This document shows positions 34,550 to 44,762 of a stretch of DNA of 64,000 nt, piece after piece. Numbering within the stretch: position 1 is the first letter of the stretch; each line of letters opens with the position of its first letter. The position numbers and the translations under genes were made by a program. The notes beneath the pieces are model-generated. The model was not told the DNA's origin and did no database searches. It saw only the letters and a list, made by a program, of their open reading frames with translations. Source of the stretch: Arachnopeziza araneosa (taxonomy: Eukaryota > Ascomycota > Leotiomycetes > Helotiales > Arachnopezizaceae). The stretch covers positions 62,001 through 126,000 of the forward strand of contig QYAI01000104.1 of NCBI GenBank assembly GCA_003988855.1. The letters run 5' to 3'.

Positions 34550-36099
34550 CTATAATGACGCATTGTCTATCCGCTCCTCCAAACCCTGGAAGTTCTCGAC
34601 TCCCGAGTCCATATCTTTGAGCCAGTTGCATATCCTACGTATCAAGAAAGAGTCTCCACAATTCGCGACCGCCAGATCAAAATCCCTCTGCCGCTGACTC
34701 GACTCGAAAATCTCGACCCACCTAGGCTGCTGCTCCCTCATCTCTCCCAGAAAGATTTGTCGGAGTTGTGTGAGTTCGTAGTTCTCTAAGTGCTCCCAGT
34801 AAAGCTCAACGACTTTTCCATTTTTGTCGTGTGGATATTGACTCTCTATGGGCTGCTTGTCAAGTCGCCTGCCCTGAAGAACAGGGGGAACTGGCAGGCA
34901 GCCCGTCGCGGTAGGGCCGAAACAAACTCCCAATCCACCACAGCAGTCAGCACTCCTTCCCCGTCCACGAGAATGTTGTGGCGAGAGAGGTCGTCAGGGC
35001 AGATCAATGTTGGCTCGGACTCCTAGTCGTTCGTGGGGAAGAACTCGTCCAGGCGGCTTCGGAGCTGCGAAATGATGAACATGGTGTTCTCTAGTTCTTC
35101 TGGGTCTTCGTCTTGGAATTCAGAAGGTTTTGACGAAGACGACATAGCCAAAGACTCAGCCAAGACACTCCTTACTAAATCTGCTCGGTCTTCTTGGTGT
35201 TCTTGCTGGCTTCCAATTTTTCCGCCTTTGGAAAATTCTCTAGCATCTAGTATCTTAACCAAACTTGGCGGTGATTTTGACTTCCCTAGCCCTCTTGCCT
35301 GTCTTCGGCTATAAGATAGACGTAGTTTTCCTCTTCCTCTTCCTCAACATTTTGTTCAATGGTATCCTTCCTATCTTCGTCAGGGTTCTTAAGCTCATTA
35401 AGAGAGTACAAATGCTTTCGACAATCATTCTCGGCTAGAGTCAACCGCGCCAATAGCTAGGCTTTGCTGGAACGAAATGGACCACGGTATACATTTTGAT
35501 GGATATGATTGTCCCAAAAGAAAGGTGCTGAAACGATTCGGCTAATTTTAAGCCATCTTATATCGTCCCCTGGGCCAGGGAAGAAATTTCCGATTCCTTT
35601 GGCTTGTTGCTGAAAGGTGTCGGCGCAGAATGTTGCCAGCTGGTTTGCAAGGATTGCCTTGGCATCAAAGCTCATTTTTCGCCACACGTCTGCTAATGGC
35701 TTCCCACGCATCTTTTCCATGATAATATATTCAAATCCTATAGGATTGGTGCGATCGGCTCCGTATGCTAGAACTTTTGGGACTCGGAAGCGAGTCATCC
35801 CACGAACCCACTCCAATGTCGCTACCTCGCTCAGTGTCTTCCACTTAGGGTCGACTGGCAAGGTAACCCGCATTACAACTTCCTTTCCGTCTGCTCTGAC
35901 GATCTAAAGCTTATTAAATGTACATTGAGCAAGGAATTTGACGGTGCACAATCCAGGAAGTGAAATGGTGGACTGGACGGTCTGTTTGATGGCTTCCCTA
36001 TCTAGATGAACTGTCCATCGAGGCTCAGAGCCAGAGATCTCCGACCCACTTGAGACCACTAAAATCTATGATTGACTGTGAGTTTGCATTTGTTGCCAT
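34550..36099 (-). pseudogene. APH-type phosphotransferase (aminoglycoside phosphotransferase fold) pseudogene
   Basis: The reading can be followed from the ATG at 36099 to 34550. Recognisable parts of the fungal APH-like kinase family are MRVTLPVDPKWKTLSEVATL (ATP-binding lobe), VPKVLAYGADRTNPIGFEYI and IMEKMRGKPLADVW, then GPFRSS, DDLSRHNILVDGEGVLTAVV (catalytic loop) and DWEFVSALP. It is interrupted by stops at 35906-35904, 35459-35457 and 35025-35023, and by at least three frameshifts (near 36040, 35290 and 34890). The His that normally precedes the catalytic Asp is replaced by Pro. Two of the stops would revert to Trp or Gln by one transition at CpA; the one at 35906 more likely replaced Tyr and does not fit. 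The family is expanded in fungi and its substrates are mostly unknown. Confidence 0.75.
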
Positions 36100-36819
36100 C
36101 TTGGATGGCTGATGCTTAGAGTAGATGGAAGATCGATCGAAGCTCAAGGTGTGGCTGTCAACCCTAGCCTTCTGCGATTGAAAATGCAGCTACGGAATTC
36201 GATAATGTCTCTGTTCTGAGAATACGAAAAATGGGTTCAGGCTTTGATAGAAACGTACGATATAATATCGCTAGAATATGGAATTAAGAAAGGGATAAAT
36301 GAGTAAACAGTTTAGAGCGCAAGATATATCTGTTTTTGGCTTCAGCAGCTCTACACTAGCGCCTGCTCTTTATTAGGGCTAGAAAAGGATTCACTTTAGA
36401 CACAACACTGAGGAAGTATATATGAGCCTCAAAAGAGCTAAAACGAGCCGCTTAGATACTAAGATAGACCCCTATCCATACTTAGGATAATTCTGCCGTG
36501 TGCCTAGAAAGTGCTTAAGAATGCTCACCTTCGACTTGGGTTTTTTTACCTATAGCTCAAGCTAAGGCAGCAACTGCTCGGGTCGGGAGATGGAAATAAA
36601 AATTGCCATGAAAACATTCCTATCAAAGATTAGCTGTTACTAAAGAATATAAGATCGAGAAAGTGCCCACGCCTTCCTATCATTTTCACGATGATGAAAA
36701 ATTTGGGCCACGCAGCGGTATATTGAGGGCGAGCATGGCTTCTTTAACGGTGGCGACAAGAGAAAGATGCCTAGCTATAATGCAAACGCCGGCCTCATTT
36801 AATACTTGCGACAAGCCTT

Positions 36820-36940
36820 TTTCTCCGCCAATCGGATAGAGATTACCTTGATTGATGACGAGCTTATCCTAGTTGCATATGTCGCCGACGGTATGAGACA
36901 GCTGAGGGGAGAAGTGTTGAAGAGCGAAGAATTATAAGAA
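36820..36940 (+). pseudogene. relic of a HET-associated (DUF8212-type) C-terminus
   Basis: The segment reading EITLIDDELILVAY corresponds to ELTLINDELVLAVY at the end of the pseudogene at 29719-30939. Over about 41 aligned bases I count 31 identities, and 8 of the 10 differences are transitions. The preceding bases (GACAAGC...CCAAT...AGAG) also align. No more of the gene is visible, so this is a small remnant of a related copy. Confidence 0.5.
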
Positions 36941-37277
36941 GAAACTCATACAGTTTCTATATTGATAAACTCCCTTTGCGAAATGTGAAGGAATCAATCA
37001 AAGTTAATCTACTGAAGAACGCCATTCGTTAGTAAATTATTAAGATTGCTACTTTCGCTATTGTTTCATTTCTTACCTGAGTCAAGTCTGCCTTGAATTG
37101 ATTTTTTTCAAGATTCTTTCGCTTCAACAACCTACAGACCTCACCTTCGCAAACGGGCTCATTAATTCACTTAAATACCAAACCGAAGTAGAGGCCGATC
37201 CCGCTATTACGATCGAGGACACAATAAGTACTAGTCTAAGATCTCTTGAACTCACTCAATATTTGATCTTACTGCCT

Positions 37278-37404
37278 CAGCTTTCTCACTTCCTCACTTC
37301 CTCACTTCCTCACCACAAAACATCTCCACAATCATTCTAACCTCAATTCAACACAACCATTACACTTACTATCAAACTCACCATCAACAAATCCAATCGC
37401 AAAT
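37278..37404 (+). promoter_or_regulatory. CT-rich core promoter / leader of the repeat-peptide gene
   Basis: A pyrimidine-rich tract with three CTTCCTCA-type units (37285-37312) is followed by an A/C-rich leader without ATG up to the start codon at 37405 (CGCAAATATG). CT tracts of this kind mark strong fungal promoters; the strength is inferred. Confidence 0.45.
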
Positions 37405-37767
37405 ATGCACCAAGATCTCCTCACTATCTTGCAGTGCGACCATGTCGACCGTACCACTCAGTACTGCTGCATCTGCTACGGTGCTGCATCCCAAGCTCTC
37501 AGCGTGATTGGCAATTCCGGCGAGAATGTTGCCAAGGCCGAACATGAGGGTGTCAGACGTCGGGGCTCAGGAAGCGGCAATGGGAGTGGTGATGCTGGCG
37601 AATTGGCAGGAGTTGGTGAGGGTGACGGAGTCCAGAAGAGGGGTTCGGGAAGTGGCAATGGCAGCGGTGATGCTGGTGAGCTCTTCGGAGGTTTGAATGG
37701 AGTTCTTGGAGCTCAAAACAGAGGCTCAGGAAGTGGTAATGGCAGCGGTGATGCTGGAGAGGCTTAG
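37405..37767 (+). CDS. Small protein with three identical GSGSGNGSGDAGE repeats
   Basis: A single-exon gene of 120 residues. The N-terminal part (1-50) includes CDHVDRTTQYCCICYG, a Cys cluster, and has no signal peptide. From residue 52 on, RGSGSGNGSGDAGE occurs three times with identical sequence, separated by spacers of 12-13 residues (LAGVGEGDGVQK and LFGGLNGVLGAQN). The first two copies follow basic pairs (RR and KR); the third follows NR. Nine of the fourteen codons in the repeat differ among copies, always silently, so the peptide sequence itself seems to be under selection. Repeated cores behind dibasic sites resemble fungal precursors processed by Kex2, but such precursors are normally secreted, and the lack of a signal peptide argues against that. 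I know no family for it. Confidence 0.7.
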   Translation: MHQDLLTILQCDHVDRTTQYCCICYGAASQALSVIGNSGENVAKAEHEGVRRRGSGSGNGSGDAGELAGVGEGDGVQKRGSGSGNGSGDAGELFGGLNGVLGAQNRGSGSGNGSGDAGEA

Positions 37768-38672
37768 ATGGACAACGAATCCTTTCTCGATGAACTGCTA
37801 TGGCGGCTTGATATGCGAGAAGTACCTAGTAGTAGGGCAGCATAGGTCTTCTCTCATGGGATATGGGGATAGGTATTCAAGCTCTTAGGGGTTTCATTTG
37901 CGTTGTTTTCGGGCGCTTACCTTGTCGTTGAGCATAACGGATACTGCTCTCGAGATATCCTAGACAACACCCCCTCAATCAATTTATCCTCCTGTGTAGA
38001 AATCAATCCGTGAAGTGAAATTTATCTTTGTCGGCAACAATTTGGTCCGGAACCAACCCCCTCCTTCAATTCAGATTGTTCTCTCGATATCAGCAACACG
38101 CTGTTCTTCTCTTACATACAAGATCTCAAGCACCTTCATTTGTAATCTCTCTTAATTTGCCTTTGTTCTTACTCGTAATATTCTACGGTAGTCATGTGCA
38201 TGATTGTTGCTAGTGGCCATAAAATGCCCAGACCAGGGCTTAGAATTCACTGTCAGAAATACTCCTAATTGTCTGCGGTGATACCGACCTCTAAAATACA
38301 ATGCTACGACCCCTGGAGGCAAAGTTTTGTCACGTGGCCCCTCATTGATTCTCTACCTGGGTACCTAGTCAGGTAGAAAACAAGTTGAACAGAAGGCTTT
38401 GAAGACCCAAGAATTAAATAGTTCCTTACTTTAGTACTAGTCTTAAGCTCTGCTATCCAGCATCTCATAACTGAAAATTAGCACGAAGGTTTTCACGTGC
38501 TCGCTTAACTTTGGCTAATTATTTGTAAACTTGATTACTAACCACTACTGCCGAGCTCAACAAATTTCCGGGGCTTAAGGCAGTCTTCGCAACAAACTTC
38601 TAGCAAACTTTCAATCTACCTTTGAAACCTCATGATATAGATATATAGAACTGCTCACCCACATCATATCAA
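37768..38672. other. upstream region of a Zn2Cys6 gene
   Basis: 900 bp without a supportable gene. It contains the 3' flank of the repeat-peptide gene and the promoter of the zinc-cluster gene at 38673. Confidence 0.45.
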
Positions 38673-40303
38673 ATGAACCCGACTAAATCGAAAGCTTGTG
38701 TCGCTTGTCGAGATGGGAAACGGAAATGTGATCGACTCATTCCAACTTGCTCTCTTTGTAGTCGGTGAGTATCTTATTCATATTTCTATTAAACTTGCCT
38801 CTGATTTCAAAATAGGCTTAAACGTCGGTGCCAATATGGATTGAGTACTGCGATACCCACTCAAAAAAGCGGAATCTCTTTGATTGATCAGCACTACAAA
38901 TCATCCGTGACGCAATCAGAGCGCGATTCATCCCACCCTTTATTTGAACACAAACAAATTAGTAAATCAATTTTCGAGAGTTTAATGAACGCTATTGGAG
39001 ACGTATCAGCAGTCCGAAAAATTGCCACCAAATATTTCAAAAGCATCCATCTTTGGTTTCCCATCATATTAGAAGACACATATTATAGCCAACCGTCTTT
39101 CATCTTTGAAGAACCATGTGCAGAATATAATCTTTTGTCATTAAGTATGGCATTAGTCACCACTTTACCAAGTGAGAAGGAAATTTTCAGAGAGTTGTAT
39201 ATGCTGGCAAAAACCTCAATTGCAATGGTCGAAGCAGCCAATTTAAACACACTAGCAATTGTTCAATCTCGACTTCTACTGGCGTTGTTTGAGTTTGGTC
39301 ATGGATTACCAGCAGCTTTTATCTCTATTGCTGCTACAGCCAGAGCTGCTGTTAGTCTCGGCCTCAACCAGACTATGAAAAAGTCTTGCGAAGAGAGTTT
39401 GAACAATAGAGTTGAATTGGGGGAACGACATCGTGTCTGGTGGGGAATTGTTATGTTGGACCGGTATGTGCTCTTTACTGCTATAAGCTACAAACATTGA
39501 CCAGACAGAATTCACACCCTCGAAAGAGGTGAAGGACCATGTGCAACTCAAGGTCTTGGATCTCTGTGCTATCTACCAGGAGATTTTAGTGGTTCAAGTC
39601 AAAGAGTAAGCTGTCTAGAATAGCTAATATCCTAATGCTCACTAATCTCTTATGAAGACATCCACACCTACGCCTCTACCTCTTTCTACACCATCTAGTG
39701 TCCGCGTAGGTCCATTTGCCAGACAAGCTCAAGTGTCGCATGTCTTAGACATTCTTGTGATGCATACCTACAATCAAACGACTCTCTCGTCATTGAAGAA
39801 AGCGGAGTCGGATCAAATAGCAAGAACGCTTACTGCATTTTCATTATTGTTGCCCGAAGAGACACCCCAGCCATGGCCTAGATACTGTGGAGCCATCGGG
39901 ATGTGCTATACGTAAGTCCATCTCTTCTTCCTCTCCTCAATTATACTCACAGACATTGCGTCTCAGAGGTTTAATGAAACTTCACTCTCATAAACGGCAC
40001 CAAATCTCTGCTGTTGATGTTGGTGACACCAATTGCGCTGAATCACTTGCTTCAGCTCTGAGCCGGCTGGATTATATATCGACAAGGTTCAATGAAAATA
40101 TTCATGAAGTAGAATTTGACGCTTTATCGCCGTTCCCGCCTTGTGGATTGGCAGAAGCTGTATCTATACAGCTCTCTCTTTGGAAGGAAACTGGTGATCT
40201 CAAATATCTGGATGCAGTGAATGGGCTGACGCTCATGCTGACACGCTTCAGTAAAAGATGGGGAAATGCAGGTGAGACACCTGAAACACGATATATCAAA
40301 TAA
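38673..40303 (+). CDS. Zn2Cys6 transcription factor with fungal-specific TF domain
   Basis: Five exons (38673-38764, 38816-39463, 39509-39605, 39658-39911, 39967-40303) give 475 residues. The zinc cluster is KACVACRDGKRKCDRLIP, then TCSLC and, after intron 1, RRCQYG; an intron inside the cluster is common in fungi. The middle holds the fungal-specific TF region: YFKSIHLWFPII, LLLALFEFGHGLPAAFISIA, ATARAAVSLGLNQ and RHRVWWGIVMLDR, the last matching the conserved R.R.WW motif. Exon 3 starts at 39509, using the second of two close CAG acceptors, to give DRIHTLERGEGP. Its 3' end lies 125 bp from the 3' end of an old-yellow-enzyme gene, in convergent orientation. Such regulator-enzyme neighbours are often functionally linked, but this is not shown here. 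Confidence 0.87.
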
Positions 40304-40428
40304 TGTTAACTCGATAAGGAAAACTTCTTAATTCTCTTTCTAATGGCCCTAAGTCGTGAGGGGCAGTGTAGGAAAGATTGAAGTCTCAACACTGCTTAAT
40401 AAGAAAGACATAACATTATCTCAAGTTT

Positions 40429-41823
40429 TCATGACCCAATATTCACCTTACTCAAACCATCTCCCAGGACACCTCTTAAATCAATATTTTCGCCCACCTC
40501 CAACTTACTATACGGATAGTCCGTATATCCCTCCGCGCCACCCAAATAAGAAGTTTTCAAATCCCTCTCCGTCAACCTCAATCCCAACCGAATCTTATTC
40601 ACCAAATCCGGATTACTGATAAACCACCTGGCAAAAGTAATCCCATCCAACTCTCCCTTCTCCACCTCATCGAAACAATTCTCCCCATCATACCCACCGG
40701 TACTAAACTTTGGCGTTGTCTTCAATACTTTTTCAAAAGGATGAAGATTGATGTCATCTTCTTTCACCGCAATCCTCCCCTCATTCGCAGCTGCATGTAA
40801 ATTCTTCCACTTCGTCTCTTCGGAGAGGAAGAGGTCGGTGCGCGGATGAGTGAGAGAGACATATGCAATACCTCGCTTCTCTACTTCGCCTAATATGTAC
40901 GAGAATGTGGAGATTGGATCCGCATCTAGAGGCATGATTACCGTTCCCCAGGGACTGAATCTCAATGCAGTTCTCTCTGCGCCAATAACGGCGATGACTG
41001 CGTCGAGAAGTTCAAGCGTAAATCTTGCTCGATTTTCTTTACTACCGCCATAATTATCAGTGCGTTGGTTGGTTTGGGAATTCTGGAACTGATCAAGGAG
41101 GTAACCGTTCCCTGCTGTCTGTTCGGCACCTTGTGTTAGAATAGAGTATCTTGGAATACTGGAGTGGGGAGAAGTCTTACAATTTCAACAACGTCAAACC
41201 CAGCTTTGACAGCGCATTTTGCTGCATGCACGTGGTCGTCAATCGTCAATCTGATATCCTCATGCGTCATTTCTTTTGCTGTCTCAGTGGGTACTCGCCC
41301 CTTGATCGTGAAGAGATTCGAAGCACCAATATTAGTTGCTGACGAACTAAGTGGTTGACGGCCCCCGAGTTGAGTTGAGACTGCAAATCGACCTGTCTGT
41401 TGAGATGTCACTTCAACTTCTTTCTTTACTCTAGAGCTAGGCGGAACTTACATGCCACAATTGACAGGCCATATATGCTCCTTTGGCATGTACAGCATCA
41501 GTGACGACGGTCCATGCCCGGATATGCTCTGGCGTAAAGATTCCTGGCACGTTGACAAAGTTGCCTGACTTTACCTCCAGTTAATAACTTACAAGCAATG
41601 GGAACTTGCCAAGACATACCATGAAAGAAGGATGTGTGCCTTCCGAGATCAACAGTCCACCTGATGTTGCGCGCTGAGCATAATACTCCGCTATGAGTGG
41701 TGTTGGCATCCCGCCTGGACAGCGACATCGTGTCAAAGGGGACATGATGATGCGATGGGAGAGATTCATGTTGCCCACCCGGAGCGGAGTGAAGAGTTTT
41801 CGATTTTCGGGGACTGGCGCCAT
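40429..41823 (-). CDS. Old yellow enzyme (FMN-dependent ene-reductase/NADH:flavin oxidoreductase)
   Basis: Four exons (41823-41620, 41568-41452, 41396-41181, 41118-40429; introns of 51, 55 and 62 nt) give 408 residues. The TIM-barrel FMN enzyme is recognised by NRKLFTPLRVGNMNLSHRII, MSPLTRCRC, AEYYAQRATSGGLLISEGT, PGIFTPEHIRAW, VHAKGAYMACQLWH, NGYLLDQF, RTDNYGGS, ENRARFTLELLDAV and RFSPWG, with FARWFISNPDL near the C-terminus. Such enzymes reduce activated C=C bonds with NAD(P)H. In the predicted splice form the segment that is usually VEIHGANGYL reads VEITAGNGYL, so the substrate-binding His is absent while the Asn three places on is kept. The protein is otherwise intact. It is convergent with a zinc-cluster regulator. 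Confidence 0.87.
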
Positions 41824-43848
41824 GATGATAGTATAATGATTATTAGATTTGATTTAATCGTTTGAAGTTCTGGTAACAAATGATCTGCTGCGTCTTGTAC
41901 TCTGGGAGTTTGCCTAGGTAGCTTCCTTTATATACACAGCTCAGCTTGAGCGTTACCCTCATGTTGAAGAATGTTGAGAACATCGGACAAATGGACACCC
42001 GATCAATCGAAAATTCTACATATTGGCACTGCACTCACTGAAAATTGTTGAGGAGCGTCTTTCATATTCAAATGTACGGCAGTGCCATGAGGTGGAGAGG
42101 ATATCCTGACCAATGAGATTGCCGGAAATCCCGCTCGTGCATCCGCATCAGTGGATGGGCGGGTCCCACTTCAGCTTGAGGAAACGGATCCGAGCATAAT
42201 TCAGCCGCATTATGCAAGACAAGAAGTTAAATAATGACTTGATGAGTAAACAAGTACAAAGGTAAGTTGTTGGGCTCGACGCCAGCATGTACTACAGATA
42301 AGAATGAGAATCAACAGTTGAAAAACCGGAAAGTAGCTGAGAATTGACACATTGCGAGGGCTACTAGGACGAATAACCAGTTGAGGCCCAGCCTGACTAG
42401 ATGCAAGGATGAGTGACTGTGATATTTTCGCAACACTAGCTGGCGGTGAGATTAATCGGGAGGTGGTGGAGTCAAGCATATGCAGACACAATTGTATATA
42501 CAATGCGCAGAAAGTTAGAATGAAAAATCTTATGGTCTATAGTGATCGTTAATAAAGAAGCGGGTCATTTCGTTGCGTTACGCGATTTCAAGTGAATTTG
42601 ATTCAAATTTAACAGCTTAGAAGGTATCTCGAGAAAGAATTATTTCGTTGCATGACGCACTCTACAGATTCACTAAACACAACTGTTCATAAAGAAACAA
42701 ATGATTTCGTTGCGTGACGCACTCCACAGATTCACTAAACACAACTGTTCATAAAGAAACAAATGATTTCGTTGCATGACGCACTCCACAGATTCACTAA
42801 ACATAAATGCTCATAAAGAAGGTACTTCGTTGCATGACGCACTCCACAGATTCACTAAACATAAATGCTCATAAAGAAGCAAGGTACTTCGTTGCATGAC
42901 GCACTCTGCGCATTCACTAAACACAAATTTTAATAGAGAAGCAAGTTACTTCGTTGCATGACGCACTCTACGCATTCACCCAAAACTGAATCTGTAGAGT
43001 GCGCCATGCAACGAAGTGATTTGCTTTTGTTGATATTTGTGTTCAGTGAATGCGCGGAGTGCGTCATGCAACGACAAACAGTGGTGTGTAGGAGGATTCA
43101 AGTTCATGGGTTGATTAAACATAGGCATCATCAAAATCTTGCTGGAAGTAGAATTGGAAGATGAAGAAGTTCTTGCTCTCATCTTGTGTACTAGATTCTG
43201 TGGATCCGACTTGAGCTATTGGACTCGACCAGTGTCCTGATGCCAGCGAGCATTTCCTTGGGCCGAGGGTGCTGTCACTGATTCAGGCCAAGCGTTAAGC
43301 TGTCGTGGCGTTTTGAAGCTGCAGCTTCCCCACGCAATGGCAAACGATTCTGATACTAGCCACTCGGCATTGGACTAGTATACCTTATTTGATAGGAGAT
43401 TTCAAGTTCACACTCACTCCTTTTCTTTTCAGTTTAGTGTTTTTGTATAGATTAATTGTATAGTGATCAACTTCTTGACCGAACTTCTAAGTCTCTTGCT
43501 GCACCATTACAAGACAACCGCAACTACAACCACCAAAATGCGATCTTAAGCCCTCAAGTGGCGTGCTCGAACAGCGGTGTTATTGATTTAACACCCCTTA
43601 TTTCCGAGTCTAGTTGCTCGGAATTATCGAGGATAAAGTACAAATGCTCTGCCGCTGCGCACTGGGCTTAATTACATATTTTCGCCTGAGCCACTTGTCA
43701 GTTGAGTCCTTATCAACCCACAACTTCCACAACTGCAGTTTAAGAATCGCAGTAAAGATGTTAGAGATACCAGCCATCCAGCAGTCTTTGACGAAATCAG
43801 TGCAGGAGGACGAGGCCAGTTCAAGTAAGAGAGAGCCTCTTCCACGAC
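41824..43848. other. intergenic region with a 62-bp repeat array
   Basis: It includes the promoter of the old-yellow-enzyme gene, the array at 42571-43074 and the possible 5' part of the DUF1993-type gene. Nothing else is supported. Confidence 0.5.
42571..43074. repeat. 62-bp tandem repeats that switch to inverted orientation
   Basis: Copies of the core CGTTGCATGACGCACTC start at 42571 (divergent), 42646, 42708, 42770, 42828, 42890 and 42952, mostly 62 bp apart. Each continues with a CAGATTCACTAAACA-type segment and AAAGAAG. After 42990 the core occurs twice as its reverse complement (ending at 43013 and 43073). The last direct copy (42952-42971) and the first inverted one (42994-43013) form 20-bp arms with one mismatch around a 22-nt loop. 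There is no coding potential. Confidence 0.9.
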
Positions 43849-44226
43849 ATGGCGCCGTTCCACTTCCAGATCGACTTGTGGGCGCTGGAGGCCGTGAAGA
43901 ACAGCGCCTTCGTCATGCCTGCTCTGGCAGAACCAATTCCATTTGCCGACCTGCGGGCCATGATCGCTCAGGCGGAAGAGGCGTTGAAGGCACTCACCCC
44001 CGATGAGGTCAACAGCTGGTCGGGCAAGGATCTTGAATTCCAGATTGGGCCTCGAAAGCTTGCCTCCACATCCGAGACCTTCAGACTCTCGCTCGCGCTG
44101 CCCAACTTCTATTTTCATACTGTCACCGCCTACAACATCCTCCGTACGATGGGCGTACCGATCGGGAAGCGCGACTACGAGGGGCAGCTGCGCACTCGGC
44201 ATGAAGCAGCAGCAACTCATATCTAG
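43849..44226 (+). CDS. DUF1993-family protein, probably damaged at the N-terminus
   Basis: The 125-residue frame from the ATG at 43849 ends with the DUF1993 signature PNFYFHTVTAYNILR followed by MGVPIGKRDYEG, and contains FADLRAMIAQAEEALKALTP. The family is a soluble four-helix-type protein of unknown function and is normally about 165-170 residues long. The missing N-terminus seems to lie just upstream in another frame (MLEIPAIQQSLTKSVQ from 43758), and RESLFHDMAPFHFQID, the counterpart of the family's RL.pDM.pf.fQ segment, is open upstream of the ATG. No intron fits, so a frameshift or small deletion has probably hit the 5' part. The shortened protein could still be made from 43849. Confidence 0.5.
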   Translation: MAPFHFQIDLWALEAVKNSAFVMPALAEPIPFADLRAMIAQAEEALKALTPDEVNSWSGKDLEFQIGPRKLASTSETFRLSLALPNFYFHTVTAYNILRTMGVPIGKRDYEGQLRTRHEAAATHI

Positions 44227-44762
44227 AGACTTAAACGGAACCTGCGAATATGGGGTTAGATTCTAACTTCATTGAAGTCATCCGACACCGCCTCCTGCGT
44301 CATTATGGGAATATGGCGCCACCAAATAGCGGGATAACACCATCCGTGTTGACTGTCATGTTGCGCATTGAATACTGAGCTGCCTTTTCGATACCTTCTA
44401 CTTGCGGAAGGCATTAAATATGCGTGCTACCACACTATTTCAGCACAACGGCACCCAGTTCGAAAATAGCAACTCTATAATTCTACGGGACAATGTCCTC
44501 TAAACCGAATCTCGCCTTGACAAAGTGCGCGGAGAAACAAAGTGATGTTTGCAGGATTATAGCGACAAGTCTAGGTTCGGGAGCGACCCAGGGGTGTGCC
44601 TCCGATAGGAAAGGTTAGTCCCTGAAGCGAAACTCGCTAGACTGCCACCATGTCTTCAAGCAGTGTCGACACGATTGGAAATATTGTTGTCTTTTGGAAA
44701 TCTCTGGGGCACATTTGTTTATTAGTCAATGGAGTATTTCCTGTTGATCCACTGTGCTCTCT
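44227..44762. other. intergenic region
   Basis: No feature seen in 536 bp. Confidence 0.5.

Larger units (their letters stand above)
36100..37404. other. intergenic region with HET C-terminal relic and CT-rich leader
   Basis: No intact gene. It contains a relic at about 36820-36940 matching the C-terminus of the HET-associated gene at 29.7-30.9 kb, and, on its right side, the likely promoter and leader of the repeat-peptide gene at 37405. Confidence 0.5.

Noticed and set aside
37405..37767. Calling the repeat protein a Kex2-processed secreted RiPP precursor
   Set aside because: No signal peptide, the third repeat lacks a dibasic site, and no UstYa-, tyrosinase- or peptidase-like enzyme lies nearby; kept only as a hypothesis.
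41569..41619. Second GC-AG intron in the old yellow enzyme gene
   Set aside because: A GC donor at 41609 would keep frame, but a canonical GTATGT donor at 41619 with an AAG acceptor at 41569 also keeps frame and gives a family-like sequence, so the ordinary intron is preferred.
42571..43074. CRISPR array
   Set aside because: A eukaryotic genome; the 'spacers' are themselves repeated and the array changes orientation.
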